The position numbers and the translations under genes were made by a program. Under the pieces are notes generated by a model. That model made no database searches. It saw nothing but the letters and a program-made list of their open reading frames with translations, and had not been told where the DNA came from. Below are positions 36,776-45,161 of a DNA stretch of 64,000 nt, in pieces; within the stretch, counting starts at the first letter, position 1; each line of letters starts with the position of its first letter. The stretch is from Halomicrococcus gelatinilyticus (lineage in GTDB: Archaea; Halobacteriota; Halobacteria; Halobacteriales; Haladaptataceae), in NCBI GenBank assembly GCA_024227995.1, contig CP100465.1, positions 1,302,001 to 1,366,000 on the forward strand. Direction: 5' to 3'.

Positions 36776-38019
36776 CGACGGTCCGCCGGACGCGCCGCTG
36801 GACCGTCGTCCACGCCCTCGCGTTCGGTCTGTTCGCCGTGGGCGTCTACTTCGGCCGGCCCGGCCTGCTGCTGGCGTCGGCCGTCGGCGTCGTCTTCGCC
36901 GCATACCCCCACATCACCGCCGACCCCACGGTCGACGTTGTGGTCGAGCGCCACCTCGAACCGACGGCGCCCGAACACGGCGACCGCGTCACCGTCACCG
37001 TCGAGGTCACGAACGTCGGAGACTCCACGCTCGTCGACCTCCGCCTCGTCGACGGCGTCCCACCGACGCTGTCGGTCGCCAGGGGGACGCCCAGACACGC
37101 GGCCGCGCTGCCGCCAGGGTCGTCGACCACGATCGCCTACGACGTCGTCGCGACCCATGGGGTCCACCAGTTCGAAGCCGCGACGGTGCTTGCCCGCGAC
37201 CCGAGTGGTGGCGTCGAGATGGAGACGAGCGTCTCGGCCGACACCGAACTCGTCTGCCTGCCCGCCGTTCAGTCGTCGGCCGTCGCAGCGGAGGCGCTCG
37301 TACCCGGTCCGGTCGCGACCGGGCGCGGCAGCGGCGTCGAGTTCGCGCGCGTCCGGGAGTACCGCCGCGGCGACGCGCCGACGCGCATCGACTGGCGTCG
37401 GTTCGCCCGCACCGGCGACCTCGCGACGGTCGCGTTCCGCGACGAGCGACGCGTCGCGGTCGTCTGCTGCTTCGACGCCCGCGAACCGGCCTACCGTCGC
37501 CGCTCGGACGAGGAGCCACACGCGGTCTGCTACGGGGCCGCGGCCCTGCTGGCCGCGACCGACGCACTGCTCGCCGACGGCCACCGCGTCGGCCTCGCCG
37601 CCCTCGGGCGGCAGTCCTGCTGGCTGGCCCCGGGCGAGGGCGCCGACCGTCGCGGCGAAATCCGCCACTTGCTCCGCAACCACCCCGGATTCGGGATGAC
37701 CGCACCCGACGACCCGCTCGACACCCACGACGAGCAACTGGCCGCCATCGAGGCACGCCTCGCCGACGGCGACGTCGTCGTCCTGTGTTCGCCGCTGACC
37801 GACGACGTCGTCCCCGAGTTCGCGACGCGGTTGCGTGCCCTGGGCCACCCGGTCACCGTCCTCTGTCCCGACGTGGCGACGACCGACACCGCCGGCGCGA
37901 CGGTCGAGCGACTGGAGCGGACGCGTCGCATAGACGCCCTCCGTAACTTCGGCGTCAGGGTCGTCGAGTGGACTCCCGGTGAACCGCTCACCGGCGTCGA
38001 ACGGCGGTGGTCGCGGTGA
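36772..38019 (+). CDS. DUF58 domain protein
   Basis: A 415-aa protein starting at GTG. Two N-terminal helices (about 12-45) anchor it. A beta-rich region follows (about 60-150, VVVERHLEPTAPEHGDRVTVTVEVTNVGDSTLVDLRLVD), then the DUF58 core VEFARVREYRRGDAPTRIDWRRFARTGDLATVAFRDERR near residue 190. The last third looks von Willebrand A-like (VVCCFDAREPAY), where a metal-ion site could form. DUF58 proteins usually work with a MoxR AAA+ ATPase, but none is encoded in this operon. Confidence 0.88.
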   Translation: MTTVRRTRRWTVVHALAFGLFAVGVYFGRPGLLLASAVGVVFAAYPHITADPTVDVVVERHLEPTAPEHGDRVTVTVEVTNVGDSTLVDLRLVDGVPPTLSVARGTPRHAAALPPGSSTTIAYDVVATHGVHQFEAATVLARDPSGGVEMETSVSADTELVCLPAVQSSAVAAEALVPGPVATGRGSGVEFARVREYRRGDAPTRIDWRRFARTGDLATVAFRDERRVAVVCCFDAREPAYRRRSDEEPHAVCYGAAALLAATDALLADGHRVGLAALGRQSCWLAPGEGADRRGEIRHLLRNHPGFGMTAPDDPLDTHDEQLAAIEARLADGDVVVLCSPLTDDVVPEFATRLRALGHPVTVLCPDVATTDTAGATVERLERTRRIDALRNFGVRVVEWTPGEPLTGVERRWSR

Positions 38020-38699
38020 GCGTCGAACGGACGCCGACGCTCGCCGGGGCCGGGGTCGCGCTCGGCGCGGCGCTCGGCGCGGTCGCCGCACTGGTGGACG
38101 CACCACGTCAACTCGTGCCATTCGCGGCGGTCGGCGTCGGCCTGCTGGTGGTCGGTGCGGGCGTCGCGCTCCAGGCGAACGACCGGCGCATCGCCGGTCG
38201 CGTGGCGGCACTCGTCGGATTCGGTGTCGGCCTCGCGGGACTCGGACTGGCGGCCAGCGTCCCCGGAGGGCTGTTCGCGCAGGTCGTGCTGGCGACGGGG
38301 CTGCTCGGCGCGTACGCGCTCTCGCTGGGGCTGTACCCCGTCCGACGGGCGTGGTCGAGGCCGCTCGCGGTCGTGGGAACTGCCCTGCTCGTGGGCGCCG
38401 CCGCGCTCGACAGCGTGCTCCACGGCATACCGGTGCCCCGCCTGCTCGCGTCGGTGACGGCTGCGCTAGTCGCCTGGGACGCTGCCGAGCGGGCGATAAC
38501 GCTCGGCGAGCAGGTCGGCCGACGTGCACGGACCGCCACGGTCGAACTCCTCCGTGGCGGTGCGACGGCGACCGTCGGCGCGCTCGCGTGCGTCGTCTCC
38601 CTCGCCGCCTTCGGTGCGACCCCGGCGGTCCTGCCGACGGCGACGCTCGCGCTACTGCTCGCGGTCGCACTCCTCGCCACGACGTCCCTGTTCGCCTAG
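38016..38699 (+). CDS. Multi-helix membrane protein (DUF7519-like)
   Basis: A 227-aa very hydrophobic protein of about seven helices, rich in Ala, Val, Leu and Gly. The GTG at 38016 overlaps the DUF58 stop (GTGA), so the start is chosen by coupling rather than the slightly longer frame. It is the last gene of the four-gene operon and corresponds by position to the haloarchaeal DUF7519 family. No catalytic motif is visible. Its stop overlaps the convergent MFS gene by four bases. Confidence 0.75.
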   Translation: MSVERTPTLAGAGVALGAALGAVAALVDAPRQLVPFAAVGVGLLVVGAGVALQANDRRIAGRVAALVGFGVGLAGLGLAASVPGGLFAQVVLATGLLGAYALSLGLYPVRRAWSRPLAVVGTALLVGAAALDSVLHGIPVPRLLASVTAALVAWDAAERAITLGEQVGRRARTATVELLRGGATATVGALACVVSLAAFGATPAVLPTATLALLLAVALLATTSLFA

Positions 38700-39931
38700 C
38701 TCGTGCGCGCCAATCCGAACACGAGCGCGGCGCTGACGAGCAGGCACGCCAGCAGGCCCGCGAACGCGGTCGCGTAGTCCGCGTGTTGGGCGACGAAGCC
38801 GACGTACGTCGTTCCCAGACTACCGAAGCCGAGGTAGACGGTGCGCGTCGCGCCGAGGTCGCCGCCCATGCTCCCGTCGGGGAACGCGTCCATCAGGTGT
38901 GCCTGCATCACCGGCGGGTAGGCCATCAGGCCGGCCGCGAACGCGACGACGGCCACGGCGACGAGCACGGTCGAATCGGCGACGAGCACGCCGGCCAGCG
39001 ACAGTGTCGCCGCGACGAGCGCGCCGCTGGCGACGACCGGCCGGGAGACGCGGTCGCCCAGCGACCCGGCGAGCGGTTTCACCGTCGCGCCCACGACGAA
39101 CAGCGCCGCGAATCCGCCGCCCGCCAGCGCCGCGTCGAACTCCTTCGCGTTCTGCAGGAACGTGGGGAGGAAGCCCGTCACCGACTGCCAGGTGAACGCG
39201 TACAGCGAGTAGGCGACCAGCAGCGCCGCCGTCCGCCGGTCGGCGAACCGACTGGCGGTCGAACGCACGTCCGCGACGCCCGTCTCGATAGCAGCGCGGT
39301 CGACCGGCGGCGGGGTGTAGGACTCGCGACTCCAGCGGTGGAGGAGGACGACGACGAGCGCGAGCACCGCGACGACCGGCGCGAAGGCGGCGCGCCACGT
39401 CGCGACCGTGAGCACGACGACCGCCAGTCCCGCCGCTATCGCGCCGCCGGTGTCGCCCGACGCCGTGTGCAGGCCGAACGCCTGCCCGCGGCGCGCGACG
39501 AACAGGTCGGAGACGAGCGCGCGGGCCGGGGTCGGATAGAGGCCGGCGCCGGAGCCGACGAGCGCCGCACCGACCAGGAACTCGGGGTAGCCGGCGGCGG
39601 TCGCCAGCGTCGCGAAGCCGACGACGAGCAGGCCGAGACCCGAGACGAGCAGCGTCTTCCGCGTGAGGCGGTCGGAGAGGCGACCACTGGGGTACTGTCC
39701 GATGGCGTACAGGCCCCAGAGCAGTGTGAGTGCCACGCCGGCCCGGAAGTCCGAGATGTGGAGGTCGACCATCACGGCGGGGAGCATCGGCGAGAGCACG
39801 AGTCTGCCGGCCTGGATGGCGGTCCAGCCGAGCGAGACGGTCAGCAGCAGTCGGCCGGAGTAGCCGCTCAGGAGGCGTTCGCCGTCGCTCGCTGCAGCGT
39901 CGCCAGCCACCCCTCGTACGTCGTCCGGCAC
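38696..39931 (-). CDS. Major facilitator superfamily transporter
   Basis: A 411-aa transporter with about twelve helices. The cytosolic loop 2-3 signature is present as GQYPSGRLSDRLTRKTLL (MFS motif G-x3-D-R-x2-R-R type), with a similar loop between the two halves (KPLAGSLGDRVSRP). The substrate is not evident. The start is a GTG at 39931, and upstream lies one copy of a 20-bp direct repeat that may contain its promoter. The end overlaps the DUF7519-like gene by four bases. Confidence 0.88.
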   Translation of the reverse strand: MPDDVRGVAGDAAASDGERLLSGYSGRLLLTVSLGWTAIQAGRLVLSPMLPAVMVDLHISDFRAGVALTLLWGLYAIGQYPSGRLSDRLTRKTLLVSGLGLLVVGFATLATAAGYPEFLVGAALVGSGAGLYPTPARALVSDLFVARRGQAFGLHTASGDTGGAIAAGLAVVVLTVATWRAAFAPVVAVLALVVVLLHRWSRESYTPPPVDRAAIETGVADVRSTASRFADRRTAALLVAYSLYAFTWQSVTGFLPTFLQNAKEFDAALAGGGFAALFVVGATVKPLAGSLGDRVSRPVVASGALVAATLSLAGVLVADSTVLVAVAVVAFAAGLMAYPPVMQAHLMDAFPDGSMGGDLGATRTVYLGFGSLGTTYVGFVAQHADYATAFAGLLACLLVSAALVFGLARTS

Positions 39932-39952
39932 TGTTCCGACGAAGGCCAGGCG

Positions 39953-40113
39953 GCTACTTGAGTCGTGCTTTCCCGGGGAGCAGTGGGGAGCCGTGACACG
40001 CCAGCGGAGGGCGTCAGGTCATCTCGTCACTCCCGTCCGTCGTCGGCGTGCGCTCGCCACTTCCGGTACCGGGTGCCGTCGCAGGTCGGCGTCGCTACTT
40101 GAGTCGTGCTTTC
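39953..40113. repeat. 20-bp direct repeat pair upstream of the MFS gene
   Basis: GCTACTTGAGTCGTGCTTTC occurs exactly at 39953-39972 and 40094-40113, 141 bp apart. The left copy lies 22-41 bp before the MFS start, where a core promoter would be. No gene occupies the space between or up to the hjc stop at 40207. The pair may be a duplicated promoter or control site, or the trace of a small duplication. Confidence 0.6.
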
Positions 40114-40206
40114 TCTCCATCCGTCGCACCGGCGTTGGTCCCGTCACCACTGAAAAAGGTTCGTGCAGGGAGAAGCCGCGTTGGCGGACTCCGGTCCCGC
40201 TGCTCG

Positions 40207-40737
40207 TCAGTCCAGCATCGACGCCGCCTCGTCGGGCGAGAGGACGCCCTGTTCGACGGCGTTCAGCACCTCGCGGACGCGGTCGTCGGCGACGTCGTCG
40301 GCGTCGTCCCCGTCGTCGCCGACCTCGTCGAGCGTGGTCTTCGTCGACTGGCCCGTCAGTTCGGCGAAGTCGGTGCCGTCGGCGAGCGCCGTCTCCTTCT
40401 TCACGCGGTAGTTGCCGCCGTCGGTGACGTACAGGTCGGCCGGGTGGAAGAAGTACCAGTCCTCGCGGTCGAAGCGGACGCCGATCTTCGGCTTCGCGCC
40501 GAAGTTCCGCGAGAAGTAGACCAGCGCCTCGACCTCCTCGCCGGAGAGATAGATAGGGTCGCCGGCGCTCGACTTGGCCTCGATAGCGTAGAAGACGTCG
40601 CCGTCGCCCGCGAGGACGTCGGGAAGTTCGCGCTCGGTGGCGCTCCCGCTGGCGGGCGCGCGCATGACCGCGAACCCGGACTCGTCGAGGAGGTTGACGA
40701 GTTCGCGCTCGCGTCGGTCCCCCTTCGCGTTGGACAT
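40207..40737 (-). CDS. hjc: Holliday junction resolvase Hjc
   Basis: A 176-aa archaeal junction resolvase that cuts four-way DNA junctions. The nuclease core includes [52 protein letters not shown], with the restriction-enzyme-like E...D...ExK active site (E in RERE, D in LPDV, E-A-K). A longer acidic C-terminal tail (about 130-176, [12 protein letters not shown]) is a haloarchaeal addition. The ATG at 40737 ([10 protein letters not shown]) fits the family better than a start seven codons upstream. Confidence 0.93.
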   Translation of the reverse strand: MSNAKGDRRERELVNLLDESGFAVMRAPASGSATERELPDVLAGDGDVFYAIEAKSSAGDPIYLSGEEVEALVYFSRNFGAKPKIGVRFDREDWYFFHPADLYVTDGGNYRVKKETALADGTDFAELTGQSTKTTLDEVGDDGDDADDVADDRVREVLNAVEQGVLSPDEAASMLD

Positions 40738-40833
40738 ACGGATACGTCCCCACCCCATCGATTTAACGTCTGCGTCCGGCGGTCGCGACGGCGGCCAGTC
40801 GGCGTTTCGGTCGCTGTCACGACCCGTCCAACA

Positions 40834-41456
40834 GTGGCGAAGGAAGAACTCGACGAGCGCATCAGGAGCGCCCCGTCCGAGGGCGTCCAGAAGTCGAAAC
40901 AGGAGATCCGCGAGGGGTTGGAGGAGCTACGACGACCGGCCGGCGGACCTTTTATCTCAGGGCTGTCGGCCGGCCTCGACATCGGGTTCGGAATGCTGTT
41001 CATGGCGGTGATACTCACGTTCGTGGACGGGCGTGGGGAGAGCCGTTGACGCGCATCGCCGTGGCGAACGCCTACGCGGTGGGGTTCATCTTCGTCATCG
41101 TCGGCCAGTCGGAGCTGTTCACCGAGCACACCACGCGGGCGACACTGCCGGCGGTCGACGGGAGCGTCTCCTACCGGAGGGTCGGCCGACTGTGGGCGCC
41201 GGTGTACGGCGGGAACGTCATCGGCGGCGCACTGTTCGCCGTCACGATGGTGTACCTCGCCCCGGCATACGGCATCGCCTACCTCCCACACTCCATCGCG
41301 GGGAACGTCGAGGTGCTGGCGGCGACGGTCGCCGCGCCGGCCGTCGGCGTGCTCGATTACGCCGGATTCCTCGCGCTCGCCACGCTCGGCAACGCCGTCG
41401 GCGGCATCGTCTTCGTCTCGCTGCTGAAGTACAACCACGTCATCCGGGGCAGCTAG
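40834..41456 (+). pseudogene. Decayed formate/nitrite transporter (FNT/YfdC-like)
   Basis: Two consecutive frames read as one broken FNT channel. Frame 1 (GTG at 40834 to TGA at 41047) gives the cytosolic N-terminus and first helix ([27 protein letters not shown]). Restoring one G near 41030 would join it to frame 2 (about 41046-41456), which continues [34 protein letters not shown], the conserved helix 2 block. Frame 2 then jumps from the end of helix 3 straight to [12 protein letters not shown], the block after helix 5. Some 60-70 residues (helix 4 and most of helix 5) are missing, so the gene cannot make a working pentameric channel. Confidence 0.8.
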
Positions 41457-41527
41457 CGTCGGCGAGCGTTCGCCCGGGCAGGCGACGCCTCGCAGAAGTT
41501 AAAGGTGTCCCGCACGAACCGGCAATC

Positions 41528-41812
41528 ATGAGCGACAACAGCGGACGCAAGAACCTTCGCATGCCCGAGGACGACGAGGTGTTCGCCACCGTGACGAACA
41601 TGCTCGGTGCGAATCGTGTGAAAGTACGCTGTGCCGACGGGACGGAACGAACCGCTCGAATCCCCGGCAAGATGCAGAAGCGCATCTGGATCCGGGAGGA
41701 CGACGTGGTCCTCGTCGAACCGTGGGACTGGCAGGACGAGAAGGCCGACATCAAGTGGCGCTACGACAAGCAGGAAGCCGACCAGCTCCGCGAAGAAGGC
41801 CACATCCAGTAG
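41528..41812 (+). CDS. eif1A: Translation initiation factor aIF1A
   Basis: A 94-aa aIF1A, an S1/OB-fold protein that binds the small subunit A site during initiation. Its family block is [64 protein letters not shown]. The ATG at 41528 gives the standard length. TTAAAGG about 27 bp upstream can act as the TATA. A CTTTTTT run just after the stop (41812-41819) is a plausible terminator. Its usual neighbours rio1 and the KH protein are elsewhere. Confidence 0.96.
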   Translation: MSDNSGRKNLRMPEDDEVFATVTNMLGANRVKVRCADGTERTARIPGKMQKRIWIREDDVVLVEPWDWQDEKADIKWRYDKQEADQLREEGHIQ

Positions 41813-42103
41813 CTTTTTTCGACGCCGGGTCCGTGGGCGTACGCTCGCGACCCGCGGGACCGGCGGTCCACGGTCGGACGTCCGGGTGCTCGTGCGCTCC
41901 GACGCCGTCCCGGTAGGCGACGCCGCACGTATCGAGCGTCGCGCTCACGCTTCACGGGACGGCCCGGACTCTCGCGGACCGACCGGGCTCGCTCCGCAGC
42001 GGCCGGTTCGGGTGGTTACGCCTGCGTCACCACAGCAACCCCCAATCGGCAAGAACGAGCGGTTGCGTCTGGTGTTTACGTTCAACCCCCCTACTCGCCG
42101 TCG

Positions 42104-42772
42104 ATGGCAATCGGTGATTCCGACGTTGCTGAGGCCGAGGTAGCACACGACGACGAGTTCCCCGCGGCGGTCGAGGCGCTGCGCACCCGGCGCTCCGGGC
42201 ACAACTTCGACGCCGACGCCGAACTGGACGACGAGACGCTGGAGGCGCTGATCCGCGACGCCGCGCTCGCGCCGTCCTCGTACAACCTCCAGCCGTGGGA
42301 GTTCGTCGCGGTGCAGGACGACGACCGCCTGGACGAGGTCGTCGACCTCGCCTACGGGCAGGAGCACGTCCGGGAAGCCGGCACCGCCATCCTCGTCGTC
42401 GGCCACACCGAACCCGAGACGGCCGACCGCGTCTTCGACGAGTGGGTCGAGGCGGGCCGCTTCGACGAGGAGACCGGCGAGCAGGTCAAAGAGCAGACCG
42501 TCGCAGGGTACCAGAGCGAACAGGCCGGACGCGACTACGCCATCCGGAACGCCAGCCTCGCCGCACAGAACCTGCTGCTGTCGGCGCACGCTCGCGGCCT
42601 CACCGCGACGCCGATGACCGGGTTCGACTTCGAGGGGATGGCCGAGTTCCTCGGCCTCCCGGAGGACAAGGTGCCGGTGCTGCTCGTCGCCGTCGGGCCG
42701 AGCGGCGGCGCGGAACCGGACCGGCTTCCGCGGCGCGGCGTCGACGAGATACTGCACCGCGAGACGTACTGA
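42104..42772 (+). CDS. Nitroreductase family FMN protein
   Basis: A 222-aa flavin oxidoreductase of the nitroreductase fold. The FMN-binding start RRSGHNFDADAELDDETLEALIRDAALAPSSYNLQPWEFVAVQDD is typical (R-R-S, then A-P-S-S-x-N-x-Q-P-W). The later block ASLAAQNLLLSAHARGLTATPMTGFDFE and the end RLPRRGVDEILHRE complete the family. The reaction is NAD(P)H-dependent reduction of quinones or nitro compounds, with the natural substrate unknown. It is preceded by 291 bp without genes. Confidence 0.9.
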   Translation: MAIGDSDVAEAEVAHDDEFPAAVEALRTRRSGHNFDADAELDDETLEALIRDAALAPSSYNLQPWEFVAVQDDDRLDEVVDLAYGQEHVREAGTAILVVGHTEPETADRVFDEWVEAGRFDEETGEQVKEQTVAGYQSEQAGRDYAIRNASLAAQNLLLSAHARGLTATPMTGFDFEGMAEFLGLPEDKVPVLLVAVGPSGGAEPDRLPRRGVDEILHRETY

Positions 42773-42882
42773 CGGCGGCCGACGCGGGGTCGTCGGGCCG
42801 ACGAGCGAGGCGGCGACCGGCCACCGTCGGCGAACCGCCGACGGGCCACGCTTTTACGCGTGCCACCCATATCCCCGGATAG

Positions 42883-43746
42883 ATGACCGAGGAGTACGGC
42901 CTGCTCGACCAGGGGAACGCGGACGGTCCCGGCGACGAGTGGGAGGAGATCGACGTCGCCGACACCGAGGCCGACCGCATCGCCCGCGAGCGGGACCGCG
43001 AGTTCGCCGAGTTCCGCGAACGGGTCAAGGACAGCGACCAGTTCAAGGTCGAGCAGTCCGTCTTCGACGACGCCACGCTGGCCGCCCTCTACAAGCTCGT
43101 CCAGGACGACTACGTCCGGGCGTTCGGCGGCCCCATCTCCTCGGGCAAGGAGGCGACCGTCTACAACGCGCTGGGCGGCGACGCCCACGACGAGGTGGCG
43201 GTGAAGATCTATCGCATCAGCGCCAGCAACTTCAACGACATGCGCGAGTACCTCGTGGGCGACCCGCGCTTCGAGAACCTCCGCGGCGACAAGAAGCGGA
43301 TCGTCCTCGCGTGGGTGCGCAAGGAGTTCGCCAACCTCAAGCGGGCGGCGAAGGCGGGCGTCCGCGTCCCCGAACCGCTCGCGGTGCAGCGCAACGTGCT
43401 CGTCATGGAGTTCCTCGGCGACGACGGCGAGCGCGCGCCGACGCTCGACGACGCCCACCTCGAGAACCCCGAGACCGCCTACGAGGTGGTCCGGGAGTAC
43501 ATGCGGCGGCTCCACGACGCCGGCCTCGTCCACGGCGACCTCAGCGAGTACAACATCATCGTCCACGACGGCGAGCTCTGCATCATCGACGTCGGCCAGG
43601 CGGTCACGGTCCACCACCCCAACAGCGACGACTTCCTCACCCGCGACTGCGCCAACGTGGCCTCGTTCTTCCAGCGCCAGGGGATGGACGTGACCGGCGA
43701 CGAACTGGAAAACTGGGTCCGCGAGCACGCCGACCCGGACGCCTGA
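42883..43746 (+). CDS. rio1: Rio1-type serine protein kinase
   Basis: A 287-aa RIO1 kinase. The nucleotide loop is SSGKEATVYNALG (about 87-99) and the ATP lysine is in VAVKIYR. The catalytic loop is HGDLSEYNII and the metal-binding loop IIDVGQAVTV, both of RIO type rather than the usual HRD/DFG. It acts in late small-subunit maturation. The N-terminal 80 residues are acidic and helical. It is about 1 kb downstream of eif1A, with the nitroreductase between. Confidence 0.95.
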   Translation: MTEEYGLLDQGNADGPGDEWEEIDVADTEADRIARERDREFAEFRERVKDSDQFKVEQSVFDDATLAALYKLVQDDYVRAFGGPISSGKEATVYNALGGDAHDEVAVKIYRISASNFNDMREYLVGDPRFENLRGDKKRIVLAWVRKEFANLKRAAKAGVRVPEPLAVQRNVLVMEFLGDDGERAPTLDDAHLENPETAYEVVREYMRRLHDAGLVHGDLSEYNIIVHDGELCIIDVGQAVTVHHPNSDDFLTRDCANVASFFQRQGMDVTGDELENWVREHADPDA

Positions 43747-43779
43747 GTCGGGCCTCGCGACGAGTAGGCCTGCGCAGGG

Positions 43780-44445
43780 TCAGGCGTCACCCGCGACCTC
43801 GCGCTCGAAGCGCTCGACGAACGATTCGACGAACGCGTGGCGCTCCTCGGCGACGGCGCACCCGGGGTCGGTGTACATCCGCTCGCGCAGCGAGAGCACC
43901 TTCTTCTGCAGGTGATTCAGTTGCGTCTCGCCCGCTTCCGTGTCGTCGGCCGCGAGCGGCAGGTCCGGGTCGTGGATGGGCTGGCCGAGTTCGCCGCCGT
44001 AGGTGAAACAGCGCGCGACGCCGACCGCGCCGAGCGCGTCGAGGTTGTCCGCGTCGCAGAGGAGTTCCGCCTCGACGGTCTCCGGTTCGACGTCGTTCGA
44101 GTAGCGGTGCGCGCGGACGCAGTGCTGGACCGCCGCCACGGTGTCGGGGGTCGCGCCGAGGTCGGTGAGAATGCGTTCGGCCTCCGCAGCGCCCCACGCG
44201 GCGTGGTCGTCGATCTCGCCGCGGTCCTCCCTGCTGCGTCCCACGTCGTGCAGCCAGACGGCCGCCAGGAGCGTCCGCTCGTCGACGTCGCGGTCGGACT
44301 CCGCGGCGAGCGTCTCGGCCAGTTCGGCGACGCGGCGGACGTGCTGCCAGTCGTGGGCGGGCGCGACGTCGCCGAAGTACGACGCGGCGCGCTCGCGGAC
44401 GTCGGCCGGCGTCCACGACCTGTCCCGGGTCCGTTCCTCGGACAT
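43780..44445 (-). CDS. HD domain hydrolase
   Basis: A 221-aa HD-superfamily phosphohydrolase. The metal ligands are visible as HDWQHVRRVAELA (first His), WLHDVGRS (the HD pair) and HHAAW/DADNLDALG later, with the AHRYSND block between. It resembles small cytosolic HD enzymes that act on nucleotides or cyclic nucleotides, but the substrate is unknown. It converges on rio1 (33-bp gap). There are no membrane or sensory domains. Confidence 0.9.
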   Translation of the reverse strand: MSEERTRDRSWTPADVRERAASYFGDVAPAHDWQHVRRVAELAETLAAESDRDVDERTLLAAVWLHDVGRSREDRGEIDDHAAWGAAEAERILTDLGATPDTVAAVQHCVRAHRYSNDVEPETVEAELLCDADNLDALGAVGVARCFTYGGELGQPIHDPDLPLAADDTEAGETQLNHLQKKVLSLRERMYTDPGCAVAEERHAFVESFVERFEREVAGDA

Positions 44446-44515
44446 GGACGAGTCGACTCACGAACCGCTGAAAAGCGTTCAGATTTCCGAGCGATGCGTC
44501 GTCGGTGGTTCCGCG

Positions 44516-44668
44516 CTACTGCTCCGTCTCGTCGTCGCTCGCGTCCGCGATGGCCGGCGCAGCTTCGCCGAACTGCGCCGAGAGCGCCGCCTTCGCGCCG
44601 ACGAAGACCGCGCTCGCCACCGCGAACCAGCCGACGGACAGGAAGAGGAGGAGTTCTTCAGGTGCCAT
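44516..44668 (-). CDS. Small single-helix membrane protein
   Basis: Fifty residues: a helix LLLFLSVGWFAVASAVFVGAKAAL at about 6-30, then an acidic tail AIADASDDETEQ. The ATG at 44668 (MAPEELLLF) looks natural, and the longer upstream frame is shadow of the opposite gene. The charge pattern puts the acidic tail in the cytosol. No family is known to me. It lies between the HD hydrolase and the divergent membrane protein at 44787. Confidence 0.5.
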   Translation of the reverse strand: MAPEELLLFLSVGWFAVASAVFVGAKAALSAQFGEAAPAIADASDDETEQ

Positions 44669-44786
44669 GGTGGAAGGCAACGGGAACGAACTGAAAAGGA
44701 CTTCGACTGGGGGACCACCGTCGGACGGCACGGAACGTTTTTCCCAGCATCCGCCGAAGGATAGAAAGACCGGGTGCCAGCCGGCC

Positions 44787-45149
44787 ATGACCGAGCGACG
44801 GGAGACGAGAGCCTGGTCCGTCGACGTCGTCGAGACGCTCGTACTGTTGCTGCTACCGGCGCTCCTCGTCGGCCTCGTGACCGCACTCGAGAGCGACGAG
44901 AGCCTCGTGACGGGACTGTTCGTCGGCGGGCTGTTCGGAGCCACGTTGGCCGGCTACAGGCGCGCGTTCTACGCGGTCCGGACGGTGGACGGAATCGAGC
45001 GACGGCTCCGGCCGCGAGACGGAGAGAGCGACCACTGGATGGTTCGAGTCGCGGAGTACGACGGAAAGTACGAGTGGCTCCTCGCCGCGCTGCTGCTCGC
45101 GCTCGGAATCGTCGTCTTCGCGCTGCAGTTCGCCCGGCTGGTCGGGTGA
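44787..45149 (+). CDS. Hypothetical membrane protein, three helices
   Basis: A 120-aa protein with helices at about 16-35 (ETLVLLLLPALLVGLVTAL), 42-60 (VTGLFVGGLFGATLAGY) and 95-115 (WLLAALLLALGIVVFALQFA). A charged cytosolic loop holds RTVDGIERRLRPRDGESDHWMVRVAEYDGKYE. The ATG at 44787 follows a short spacer after the divergent small protein. It converges on sufS with a 12-bp gap. No family is recognised. Confidence 0.6.
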   Translation: MTERRETRAWSVDVVETLVLLLLPALLVGLVTALESDESLVTGLFVGGLFGATLAGYRRAFYAVRTVDGIERRLRPRDGESDHWMVRVAEYDGKYEWLLAALLLALGIVVFALQFARLVG

Positions 45150-45161
45150 GTCCGGAACGCG

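Noticed and set aside
41813..42103. Second possible RNA gene after eif1A
   Set aside because: There are a few short inverted repeats (e.g. GGACC/GGTCC), but no series of stems, no GNRA loops and no TATA box in position. After the T-run terminator I see nothing specific.
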